Source: JBMYTN01 sp049604415
GTDB taxonomy: Bacteria > Pseudomonadota > Alphaproteobacteria > Rhodospirillales > Rhodospirillaceae
Length of the DNA: 64,000 nt
Direction: 5' to 3'
NCBI GenBank assembly: GCA_049604415.1
Contig: JBMYTN010000013.1
Location: 28,569 to 92,568 of the forward strand
The translations under genes were made by a program, and so were the position numbers. Shown one piece after another: positions 35,806-43,957 of this stretch (the first letter of the stretch is position 1; the number at the start of each line of letters is the position of its first letter). The notes under the pieces were generated by a model, which was given only the letters and a program-made list of their open reading frames with translations, made no database searches and was not told the DNA's origin.

Positions 35806-37647
35806 ATGAGCACCACCCCTACCCGCAACAGGAAGCTCCTCGACTGGGTCGAAGAGATGGCCGCGTTGTGCAAGCCGGACTCAGTCCATTGGTGCGATGG
35901 ATCCCAGGAAGAATATGACCGGCTGTGCGCCGAATTGGTCGACGCCGGTGCCTTTATCCGCTTGAACGAAGCGCTGCGTCCGAACAGCTATCTGTGCCGC
36001 TCCGACCCCCGGGATGTTGCCCGTGTGGAAGACCGCACCTTCATCTGCTCCGAAAACGAAGCCGATGCCGGTCCGACCAACAATTGGACCGACCCGGCGG
36101 AGATGCGGACCACCCTGAACGGCCTGTTTGACGGCTGCATGGCCGGACGGACCATGTATGTGGTGCCGTTTTCCATGGGTCCCTTGGGCAGCCCGATTGC
36201 CCATATCGGGGTTGAGATCTCCGACAGCCCCTATGTGGTCATCAATCAGCGCATCATGACCCGGATGGGCTCCAAGGTGCTGGACGTGCTCGGCGAAGAT
36301 GGCGAATTCATCCCCTGCATGCACTCCATCGGCAAGCCGCTGGCCGCTGGCGAGGCTGATGTGGCCTGGCCCTGCAACCCGGAAAACCGCTACATCGTCC
36401 ATTTCCCGGAAAGCCGCGAGATCTGGTCCTTCGGCTCCGGCTATGGCGGCAATGCGCTGCTGGGCAAAAAGTGCTTTGCCTTGCGCATCGCCTCGGTCAT
36501 GGCCCGCGACGAAGGCTGGCTGGCTGAGCATATGCTGATCTTGGGCGTGGAAAATCCCAAGGGCGAAAAAGCCTATGTCGCCGGGGCCTTCCCCAGCGCC
36601 TGTGGCAAGACCAACTTCGCCATGCTGATCCCGCCCAAGGGGTTTGAGGGCTGGAAGGTCACCACCGTGGGCGATGACATCGCCTGGATCAAGCCGGGCA
36701 AGGATGGCCGCCTCTATGCCATCAACCCGGAAAATGGCTATTTCGGCGTCGCCCCGGGCACCGGGTCGCACACCAATCCGAACGCCATGATCGCCTGCTC
36801 GAAGAACTCGATCTTCACCAATGTCGCGCTGACCGATGATGGCGATGTGTGGTGGGAAGGCATGACCGAGGACACCCCGGACCATCTGATCGATTGGAAG
36901 GGCGAGGAGTGGACCCCGGATTGTGGCCGCAAGGCGGCCCACCCCAATGCCCGCTTCACCGCCCCGGCCAATCAAACCCCGTCCCTGGACCCGAATTGGG
37001 AAAACCCGGAAGGGGTGCCGATCAGCGCCTTTATCTTTGGCGGCCGGGTGTCGAAAAACTTCCCGCTGGTGTTCCAAAGCTTTGACTGGAACCACGGCGT
37101 TTATTTGGCTGCCACCATGGGCTCCGAGGCCACTGCAGCTGCGGAAGGCCAGGCCGCCATGCGCCGCGACCCGATGGCCATGCTGCCGTTCTGTGGCTAC
37201 AACATGGCCTCCTACTGGCAGCATTGGCTGGAAATGGGCAAAACCGTTTCCGAACTGCCGTTGATCTTCCGGGTCAACTGGTTCCGCAAGGACGAAAACG
37301 GCAAGTTCATCTGGCCGGGCTTTGGCGAGAATATGCGCGCCCTGAAATGGATGCTGGACCGCTGCAAGGGCCATGGCGATGCGGTGGAAAGCCCGATTGG
37401 CTTGATGCCGCGCCATGAGGATCTGCGCTGGGATGGTCTGGACGGTTTTGTCTCTGACCAGTTCTACACCATCTCCGCCATCGACAAGGAAACCGCCAAG
37501 GCGGAAGTCGAAGGCCAGACCGAGTTCTTCGCCAAATTCGGCGAACGGCTGCCGTCGGAGATGAAGACCCAGCAAGCGGCCCTGAAGGACCGCCTGGAGG
37601 CCGCTCCACCGGTCTGGCAGATCGAAACCAAGGAAGCCGCCGAATAG
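35806..37647 (+). CDS. pckG: phosphoenolpyruvate carboxykinase (GTP)
   Basis: A 613-residue enzyme that converts oxaloacetate to phosphoenolpyruvate with GTP. The P-loop is the GTP-type FPSACGKTN, and other GTP-type motifs (SFDWNHGVYLAATMGSEATAA, and WFRKDENGKFIWPGFGENMR) are present. ATG 35806 has GGAGG five bases upstream. A strong terminator follows. Most alphaproteobacteria have the unrelated ATP-type PckA; here the GTP-type gene occupies the neighbourhood of chvI-chvG where rhizobia have pckA. Confidence 0.95.
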   Translation: MSTTPTRNRKLLDWVEEMAALCKPDSVHWCDGSQEEYDRLCAELVDAGAFIRLNEALRPNSYLCRSDPRDVARVEDRTFICSENEADAGPTNNWTDPAEMRTTLNGLFDGCMAGRTMYVVPFSMGPLGSPIAHIGVEISDSPYVVINQRIMTRMGSKVLDVLGEDGEFIPCMHSIGKPLAAGEADVAWPCNPENRYIVHFPESREIWSFGSGYGGNALLGKKCFALRIASVMARDEGWLAEHMLILGVENPKGEKAYVAGAFPSACGKTNFAMLIPPKGFEGWKVTTVGDDIAWIKPGKDGRLYAINPENGYFGVAPGTGSHTNPNAMIACSKNSIFTNVALTDDGDVWWEGMTEDTPDHLIDWKGEEWTPDCGRKAAHPNARFTAPANQTPSLDPNWENPEGVPISAFIFGGRVSKNFPLVFQSFDWNHGVYLAATMGSEATAAAEGQAAMRRDPMAMLPFCGYNMASYWQHWLEMGKTVSELPLIFRVNWFRKDENGKFIWPGFGENMRALKWMLDRCKGHGDAVESPIGLMPRHEDLRWDGLDGFVSDQFYTISAIDKETAKAEVEGQTEFFAKFGERLPSEMKTQQAALKDRLEAAPPVWQIETKEAAE

Positions 37648-37668
37648 GGCTCCGCTTCAGAACACCGA

Positions 37669-37707
37669 AAAAAAGGCCGGTTCGCTCGAACCGGCCTTTT
37701 CTTTTTT
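37669..37707 (+). terminator. intrinsic terminator after pckG
   Basis: AAGGCCGGTTC (37673-37683) pairs perfectly with GAACCGGCCTT (37688-37698) around a GCTC loop, flanked by seven A before and a T-rich tract after (37697-37707). It works in both directions in principle. A near copy lies at 38454-38483. Confidence 0.9.
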
Positions 37708-37718
37708 CGGCGGATGCT

Positions 37719-38033
37719 CTAGGCGCGGGGCTCTAACCGGTGCTGCAGATGGGTAAATAGTTCCATTTTTTCATGCAAAACGCCCAAAACATAAGTCACG
37801 TCATTATCGACGATAACAAAAATATAGTGATGGTCGCAGCGCATAAATCCGCTGACTTCCATAATATCGTCAAAGGGCCTAAGCGTAGTTTTACCCATTG
37901 CAATGTCTTTACATGCTTGGCCAATTCTTCCGATATAAAGGCGTGCTTGCTCTACACCCTATGTCTGAACGGTATAGTCCCAAATACCGTCAATGCCCTC
38001 CAGAGCCATGGGGGCATAAATGAGCTTTGTCAT
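37719..38033 (-). pseudogene. ParE-type toxin gene interrupted by an amber codon
   Basis: The reading frame begins with ATG at 38033, overlapping the antitoxin stop (ATGA), and reads MTKLIYAPMALEGIDGIWDY then TVQT. Codon 25 is TAG (37959-37961). The frame then continues without break for 79 residues (GVEQARLYIGRIGQAC and so on, through FMRCDHHYIFVIVDND) to TAG at 37719. ParE toxins have Trp-Gly at this point, as in QWGVEHARSY of the first toxin in this window. So TGG has become TAG by one base. It is either a dead toxin or a sequencing error; the intact antitoxin argues for the former, or for retention as an anti-addiction element. Confidence 0.8.
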
Positions 38034-38305
38034 GGGCGATTATTTGCCCTCTCTTCGATGATCCGAGATAGGTCTCCTTGAGCAACCTCAACGCCCTTGC
38101 TAGGCTTAACTGCTTCTATGCGTGGAGCGAGCAATGCCGACAAAGCGGAAAGAGCGTCTTTTTCGTTGCGATGATGTTCGGCAATTTCAAGCAGCCTCAA
38201 CCCGGCCCGGATAACCTCACTGGCGGAGCCATAACGCCCCGATGCAACCTGTTGCTCAATGAAATGGCCGAAATGATCGCCGGGGATGAAGGATGTGGTT
38301 TTCAT
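38030..38305 (-). CDS. ParD family antitoxin
   Basis: A 91-residue antitoxin. The ribbon-helix-helix part is KTTSFIPGDHFGHFIEQQVASGRYGSASEVIRAGLRLLE in sequence, with a basic C-terminal region. GAGGAG seven bases before ATG 38305 decides the start over ATG 38320. It precedes the broken toxin gene and should still bind its own promoter; a stable antitoxin without toxin could neutralise related toxins. Confidence 0.82.
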   Translation of the reverse strand: MKTTSFIPGDHFGHFIEQQVASGRYGSASEVIRAGLRLLEIAEHHRNEKDALSALSALLAPRIEAVKPSKGVEVAQGDLSRIIEERANNRP

Positions 38306-38453
38306 AGCATGTCTCCTCATATACTAGATTATAGTATGTCGTAACCCTATCAAACAACGCAACCCTTATGCTCAATGACCTTGTGGAAGCCGGGCACATA
38401 CCTGCTTTCTTGAGCAACGGTTCCCGCAAGTCTGACGGATATACCGCCCCATC

Positions 38454-38483
38454 AAAAAAGGCCGGTTCGCTTGAACCGGCCTT
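38454..38483 (-). terminator. second copy of the pckG-type terminator hairpin
   Basis: AAGGCCGGTTC (38458-38468) pairs with GAACCGGCCTT (38473-38483) around GCTT. On the minus strand it is followed by six T, 45 bases after the stop of the secreted-protein gene. It matches the hairpin at 37669-37698 at 29 of 30 positions. Confidence 0.8.
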
Positions 38484-38527
38484 GTTTGTTGAGAGATCTT
38501 GTAAGCGGACCGGAAGGATTGCCAGCC

Positions 38528-39223
38528 TCAATGCTCCAGCAGGCGGCGACATTCTTTAAAGTTATTGAACCGGATGGTCAGGATCACATAACCGGTTTCA
38601 TCATCCACCGCGCCCGCGCGCAGCCAGATATAGTCCACATCCTGGGGCAGGGGTGCCGCGTCCGTGCCATACCATTGATAGCGATAGAACCGGCCAAAGC
38701 TGCGCAGATCCGCCATCCAATTGCCGGTGCTCTCATTGCGCTGGAAGTCAGAGACCCGGTGGGCCCCAAAGACCCGGGCCAGGCGGGTTTGGATCTTGCC
38801 CATTTCCGCGCGCAAGCCAGTGCCATCGGTCGCAGAATAGACATTGCGACCCGTGGCCGTGATTTCGCAGATCCCGGTGCGATAATGCGCCGTCACCTTA
38901 TATTTTTCAAAGTCATGGAAGGTCTGCGGCAGGCTGGCGCATTTGAAATAACCCGGCAGACCATGTTGGGCGCGGCAGCCATGTTTGCGCGCCCGGTCCC
39001 CCATGCGCACGCCCATGGTGCCATCAATCAGGCCGGGTTCAACTTCGGGCAACGATCCGGGGACCGCTGCCATTTGTTGGGACTGTACTGCTATCGGAGC
39101 CGCCGCTCCGTCCAATCGATCAACCGCATATGCTGTGGAGAAATCCGTGCTGGCCAATCCTGCAGCCAACAGCACGCCCATAACCAGGCGAGACGGAAAA
39201 AAACCTAAGGGTCCATTTTTCAT
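38528..39223 (-). CDS. secreted protein of unknown function
   Basis: A 231-residue protein with a signal peptide (LVMGVLLAAGLASTDFSTAYA, cut before VDRL). Mature region: seven or so tryptophan and tyrosine-rich strands such as GRFYRYQWYGTD and VDYIWLRAGAVDDETGYVIL, and four cysteines that could form disulfides. I do not recognise a family. GGAGG seven bases before ATG 39223 supports it. The gene stands alone, ending at the terminator described at 38454. Confidence 0.7.
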   Translation of the reverse strand: MKNGPLGFFPSRLVMGVLLAAGLASTDFSTAYAVDRLDGAAAPIAVQSQQMAAVPGSLPEVEPGLIDGTMGVRMGDRARKHGCRAQHGLPGYFKCASLPQTFHDFEKYKVTAHYRTGICEITATGRNVYSATDGTGLRAEMGKIQTRLARVFGAHRVSDFQRNESTGNWMADLRSFGRFYRYQWYGTDAAPLPQDVDYIWLRAGAVDDETGYVILTIRFNNFKECRRLLEH

Positions 39224-39409
39224 CGTTACGCCTCCAGACAAGGGTGGTTGTCCTGAACATCAACAATGATACATAAAGCGCACCTGTTGCGCATCCGCCT
39301 TTATGTTAAATTTGTTACAACCCTTATTTTGTCGGTTTCGGGGCAAATTCGCCACAAAATATAGGTTCCACCTGAACCCATCCGCACGCAGGGAGGCCCG
39401 GATCGCCCC

Positions 39410-42256
39410 CTAATGGGCTTCTGCCCAGCTGGGGCCACTGCCCACATCCACATCCAACGGCACGGTGATCTCGCCGGTTTCATCGCGCAGAACCACTGCC
39501 GTCTCCATAGCGGTACGGATCACTTCCTTGGCCCGATCAAGTTTGTCCTGCGGACATTCAAAAATCAATTCATCGTGGACCTGCAGCAGCATGCGCACAT
39601 CGCCCAGATCCGCAGCGGTCAGGGCGTCGGGCAGGGCAATCATGGCCCGCTTGATGATGTCCGCCGCCCCACCTTGGATCGGGGCATTAATGGCTTGGCG
39701 TTCGGCGAAATTGCGGCCATTGGGATTTTTATCGCCAATGCCGGAAATGGTGCAGAGCCGCCCCAGCGGGGTATGGACCGCGCCATGGGTTTTGGCTTCC
39801 TCCTTGCGGGCATCCATATAGTCGCGGATTTCCGGGAACTGGTCGAAATAGGCGGTGATGAATTGCTGCGCCTCGCCCCGGCTGATGCCCAATTGCCGCG
39901 CCAGACCATGGGCGGAAATGCCATAGATGATGCCGAAATTGATCGCCTTGGCTTGACGGCGGACCATGGGGTCCATGCCCTCGACCGGCACGCCAAACAC
40001 CCGGGAGGCCGTGATGGCGTGAATATCCAGGCCCTCGGCAAAGGCCTGACGCAGGGCTTTGATCACCGCCACATGGGCCACCAGACGCAGTTCGATCTGC
40101 GAATAGTCAGCACTGATCAGCACATGGCCTGGCTTGGCGATGAAGGCCTCGCGGATCTGCCGCCCGGCCTCGGTCCGCACCGGAATGTTTTGCAGATTGG
40201 GATCATTGGAGGACAGCCGCCCAGTATTCACATGGGTCAGGCCATAGGTGGTGTGCACCCGCCCATCCCGGGGGTCGATCTGGTTTTGCAAGGCGTCGGT
40301 ATAGGTGCTTTTCAGTTTGGAATATTGCCTCCATTCCAATACCTTGACTGGCAAATCATGGCCTTGGGCCGCCAGCTCTTCCAATACCGAGGCATCCGTC
40401 GACCACGCCCCGGTCTTACGGCTCTTTTTGCCGCCGGGCAGGCCCATTTCGCCAAACAGCACCTCGCCCAACTGCTTTGGCGAGCCAATGTTGAACGGAT
40501 GCCCGGCCAAGCCGTGGATCTCGTCTTCCAGATCGACCATGCGCCGGGCAAAGCTGTCGGACAGATCCTTCAAGCGTGGCGCATCGACCAGAATGCCCTG
40601 GGCTTCCATATCCGCCAGCACCTGGACCATGGGCCGATCCAAGGTCTCATAAACTGCCACCCGTTTCTGTTTCAACAGATCGGCCTTGAACAAGTGATAG
40701 AGCCGCAAAGTGATGTCCGCATCCTCGGCGGCATAGGCTAGGGCCTTGTCCAACGGCACCAGATCAAAGGTGATCTGCGCCTTGCCGGTGCCGCAGACCT
40801 CAGAAAACGGGATCGTCGTGATGCCAAGATGCTTTTGCGCCAACGCATCCATGCCATGGCCCTGGCCCGAGCCCTCCAGGCCATAGGACATCACCATGGT
40901 GTCATCTATCGGACTGGGTGCAATCCCAACCCCGGCCAACACATGGATGTCATATTTCAGGTTATGGCCTATTTTCAGCACCGAGGGATCTTCCATCAGT
41001 CCCTTCAGCAGCGCCAAGGCGGGCGCGTGCGGGATGTTGACCACCGCTGTCTCGGCCTTGGTTGCATCCGCCTCGGACGCGCCGTCACCGCCGCCCAGAT
41101 ACAGCTCTGCCGGACCCCCGGCATCGGGATCGCGATGGGCAAAAGGAATGTAGCAGGCCCGACCCGGGGCCAGAGCCAGCGACACACCAACCAAGGTGGC
41201 TTGCCGGGCGTTCAGGCTGTCGGTTTCCGTATCCACCGCGACAAAGCCCTGGGCGGTGGCGGCCTCGACCCAGCTTTGCAGATCCTCGATGGTGGTGACC
41301 AGGGCGTAGTCCTTCTCGGGCGCTTTGCTGGTCCCTGCTCCGGATGACCCGGCAGACCCGGCACCGTCGGCAGCCCCATCATCGGCCTCAGCGCTGATGC
41401 CAAAACGGGCCAGGATGGATTTGAAGCCGTTTTCCTTCAGGAACGCGCCCAAAACCGGCGGATCAGGCTCCTTAACCACAAAGTCACTCAGGGTCTGCTC
41501 GACCTCCACATCATCGCGCAGAGTCACCAACCGCAGGGAGACCCGGGCCAGCTCCGCATGCTCGATCAGATTTTGCCGCCGCTTCGGTTGCTTGATCTCT
41601 TCGGCCCGGGCGAGCAGGCTTTCCAGATCACCATAGGTCTCGATCAGCTGGGCCGCCGTCTTGACGCCAATGCCTGGCACGCCGGGGACATTGTCCACCG
41701 AGTCCCCGGCCAGGGCCTGAACATCGACCACCTTGTTCGGGGCGACGCCGAATTTTTCAAACACCTGATCCGGCCCGATCGAGCGGTTTTTCATCGGATC
41801 GAGCATGCCCACACCGTCTTGGACCAGCTGCATCAGATCCTTGTCCGAGGACACAATGGTCACCTCGGCGCCCTCGGCCCGGGCGTGCTTGGCGAAGGTG
41901 GCGATCAGATCATCGGCCTCGAAGCCTTCGCGCTCAATGCAGGGCACGTTGAAGGCCCGCACTGCTTCGCGGATCAGAGCGAATTGCGGGATCAGATCCT
42001 CCGGCGGGTCCGGCCGTTGGGCTTTGTAGTCGGGGTAAAAATCATTGCGGAAGGACCGCCGCCCGGCGTCAAAGATCACCGCCAAATGGTCCGCATCCAT
42101 ATCGGCGATCAGCTTCATCAGCATGCTGGTAAAGCCGAAGACCGCATTGACCGGCGTCCCGTCAGGGCGGGACATGGGCGGCAGGCTGTGATAGGCGCGG
42201 AAGATATAGCCAGACCCGTCCACCAGGAACAGGCGCTTGGTTTGATCAGCGGACAT
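39410..42256 (-). CDS. polA: DNA polymerase I
   Basis: A 948-residue three-domain polymerase. 5'-nuclease domain (about 1-290) has FLVDGSGYIFRAYHS and DKDLMQLV; the 3'-5' exonuclease part is intact, with DTETDSL (about 350) and KIGHNLKYDIHVL; the polymerase domain has SADYSQIELRLVAH, RRQAKAINFGIIYG and QVHDELIFECP, and ends in SWAEAH. It fills gaps and removes RNA primers. An acidic, Gly/Ala-rich linker (about 300-320) is longer than in E. coli. ATG 42256 lacks a strong ribosome site but is the standard start. Confidence 0.96.
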   Translation of the reverse strand: MSADQTKRLFLVDGSGYIFRAYHSLPPMSRPDGTPVNAVFGFTSMLMKLIADMDADHLAVIFDAGRRSFRNDFYPDYKAQRPDPPEDLIPQFALIREAVRAFNVPCIEREGFEADDLIATFAKHARAEGAEVTIVSSDKDLMQLVQDGVGMLDPMKNRSIGPDQVFEKFGVAPNKVVDVQALAGDSVDNVPGVPGIGVKTAAQLIETYGDLESLLARAEEIKQPKRRQNLIEHAELARVSLRLVTLRDDVEVEQTLSDFVVKEPDPPVLGAFLKENGFKSILARFGISAEADDGAADGAGSAGSSGAGTSKAPEKDYALVTTIEDLQSWVEAATAQGFVAVDTETDSLNARQATLVGVSLALAPGRACYIPFAHRDPDAGGPAELYLGGGDGASEADATKAETAVVNIPHAPALALLKGLMEDPSVLKIGHNLKYDIHVLAGVGIAPSPIDDTMVMSYGLEGSGQGHGMDALAQKHLGITTIPFSEVCGTGKAQITFDLVPLDKALAYAAEDADITLRLYHLFKADLLKQKRVAVYETLDRPMVQVLADMEAQGILVDAPRLKDLSDSFARRMVDLEDEIHGLAGHPFNIGSPKQLGEVLFGEMGLPGGKKSRKTGAWSTDASVLEELAAQGHDLPVKVLEWRQYSKLKSTYTDALQNQIDPRDGRVHTTYGLTHVNTGRLSSNDPNLQNIPVRTEAGRQIREAFIAKPGHVLISADYSQIELRLVAHVAVIKALRQAFAEGLDIHAITASRVFGVPVEGMDPMVRRQAKAINFGIIYGISAHGLARQLGISRGEAQQFITAYFDQFPEIRDYMDARKEEAKTHGAVHTPLGRLCTISGIGDKNPNGRNFAERQAINAPIQGGAADIIKRAMIALPDALTAADLGDVRMLLQVHDELIFECPQDKLDRAKEVIRTAMETAVVLRDETGEITVPLDVDVGSGPSWAEAH

Positions 42257-42274
42257 GAGCGTTACGAACCCCGG

Positions 42275-42310
42275 AAAAACAAAAGGCTCTCCGGGGACAC
42301 CCGAAGAGCC
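42275..42310 (-). terminator. intrinsic terminator between the zinc-finger gene and polA
   Basis: On the minus strand GGCTCT with CGGG pairs with CCCG and AGAGCC (42285-42310, one mismatch) and is followed by TTTTGTTTTT (42275-42284). It lies about 100 bases after the zinc-finger gene and 19 bases before polA. Confidence 0.8.
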
Positions 42311-42411
42311 CAAAATTTGGGGACCGTGCTAAGGCACAACAAGATGCGCAGCCGGTCTGAAAGGGCTGTGCAATGCCCGGCAAAGGATTGCTCCGCCCGG
42401 CATTGAGACCC

Positions 42412-42609
42412 CTAATGGGCCGCAGCCACCGGCGCTGAGGACAGAACATACTTGCGCGAGCAGTAAGGGCAAACCACGTAGCCAACAGTGGGTTTGATGT
42501 TCAAATAAACCCGTGGGTGACCCAGCGGCCCCTTGCCTCCGTCACAAGCGACTTCCGGGTTTGAAACCTCGATGGTTTCGCTGACGGGATAGGTGGGATC
42601 GTGTGACAT
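42412..42609 (-). CDS. small CHCC zinc-finger protein
   Basis: A 65-residue protein. The zinc ligands are the Cys of VACDGG, the His of LGHPRVYL and the CPYC of VVCPYCSRKYVL, the zf-CHCC (Pfam PF10276) pattern. In mitochondria the related subunit NDUFS6 belongs to complex I; the bacterial form is widespread in alphaproteobacteria, with an unclear role. ATG 42609 has AGGA nine bases before it. A terminator follows before polA, so it is its own transcription unit. Confidence 0.85.
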   Translation of the reverse strand: MSHDPTYPVSETIEVSNPEVACDGGKGPLGHPRVYLNIKPTVGYVVCPYCSRKYVLSSAPVAAAH

Positions 42610-42815
42610 GATGCGGTATCCTGAACAAAAGCCCCTCGGAAAAACCGGATGATACCCAACATGGGGCCGGACGCAACGCTCAAACCCGTTTGACCGCGCC
42701 AATTTGGGGCCGATCCGGGCAATCTGCCGATTTTTTTGTGGGATTGTCCTTGTTGCCGCCCGCCCCGCCAACCCATTTGGGTCTTTCACGTCTCTTAACC
42801 CGGGATCCTCCCGCC

Positions 42816-43943
42816 ATGTGTGCAGCGCCTAACCCATCTTCTGCCGCCTCGTCCGCGTCTCCTCCCGCGTCTAAGGCGACGACTCCGGCCCAACCAAGCG
42901 GCCTGTCCAGCCATCGGGTGCCGGACAATGCCATCGAGATCACTGGGCTGACCAAGACCTATAAGGGCGGCAAGCTGGCCCTGGATGATGTTTCCTTAAC
43001 CGTGCCGCGCGGGGCATTCTTTGCCCTGCTCGGCCCCAATGGCGCTGGAAAGTCGACTCTGATCAACATCATGGCCGGTCTGGTGCGCAAAAGCGCAGGC
43101 TCGGTGAAGATTTGGGGCAATGACATTGACGACGATCCGCGCAATGCCCGCTGCGCCATCGGCATCGTCCCCCAGGAGCTCAATCTGGATCCATTCTTCA
43201 CGCCGAAGGAAATGATGGACGTCCAGGCCGGGCTGTATGGCGTGCCGAAAAAAGAGCGCCGGACCATGGAAATCCTGGAGGCGGTTGGTCTGGCCGACAA
43301 GGCTGACAGCTATGCCCGCACCTTGTCCGGTGGCATGCGCCGCCGCCTGCTGGTGGCCAAGGCCATGGTTCACAGCCCGCCGATCTTGGTGCTTGATGAG
43401 CCCACCGCCGGGGTGGATATCGAGCTGCGGCGTCAGCTCTGGGACTATGTCCAGACCTTGAACGCCCAGGGCACGACGATCCTGCTGACCACCCATTATC
43501 TGGAAGAGGCCGAGGAGCTGTGCGACCTGACCGCCATCATCAACAATGGCACCCTGGCCGCCTGCGAAGAAACCCGCAGCCTGATCGGGCGTCTGGACAG
43601 CAAGACCATCACCATCACGCCCTCCCCGCCCATGGGGCCGCAGGATCGCGGTCTGCCCGAGGAACTAGAGCCCCTCTGCCCGAAAATCGATGAGGAAGGC
43701 CGCTTGGTGTTCCAATATCGCCCGAGCATGACCCCCATTGGCGACATCCTGTCTGCGGTCCATGCCGCCGGGATCACCATTGCCGATCTGACCACCGAGG
43801 AAACGGATCTGGAGGATATCTTCCTGCAGCTGACCTCATCCTCCCGACAGGAGATCCTGCCGCCGGACCCCAGCCTGAAGGGCACAAGCGGCGTTGGGCC
43901 AGAAGGCACCACCGCCAAACCGGCCCCGAAATCGGCCCCGTAA
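42816..43943 (+). CDS. ABC-2 type transporter ATP-binding protein
   Basis: A 375-residue ATPase. Walker A GPNGAGKSTLI (about 115), signature TLSGGMRRRLLVAKAM, Walker B PILVLDEPTAGVD and H-loop TTHYLEEAEELC are clear, and it resembles YadG/DrrA-type exporters. About 40 N-terminal residues, rich in Ser/Ala/Pro, and a Pro-rich tail are disordered. No permease gene lies next to it: the downstream gene is a hydrolase, so the partner must be elsewhere or lost. ATG 42816 is chosen over the open frame to 42690. Confidence 0.85.
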   Translation: MCAAPNPSSAASSASPPASKATTPAQPSGLSSHRVPDNAIEITGLTKTYKGGKLALDDVSLTVPRGAFFALLGPNGAGKSTLINIMAGLVRKSAGSVKIWGNDIDDDPRNARCAIGIVPQELNLDPFFTPKEMMDVQAGLYGVPKKERRTMEILEAVGLADKADSYARTLSGGMRRRLLVAKAMVHSPPILVLDEPTAGVDIELRRQLWDYVQTLNAQGTTILLTTHYLEEAEELCDLTAIINNGTLAACEETRSLIGRLDSKTITITPSPPMGPQDRGLPEELEPLCPKIDEEGRLVFQYRPSMTPIGDILSAVHAAGITIADLTTEETDLEDIFLQLTSSSRQEILPPDPSLKGTSGVGPEGTTAKPAPKSAP

Positions 43944-43957
43944 GGTCAGAGCCACCG

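Noticed and set aside
35881..37575. 564-residue open frame antisense to pckG
   Set aside because: Shadow of a GC-rich coding gene; pckG on the other strand has complete family motifs and a ribosome site.
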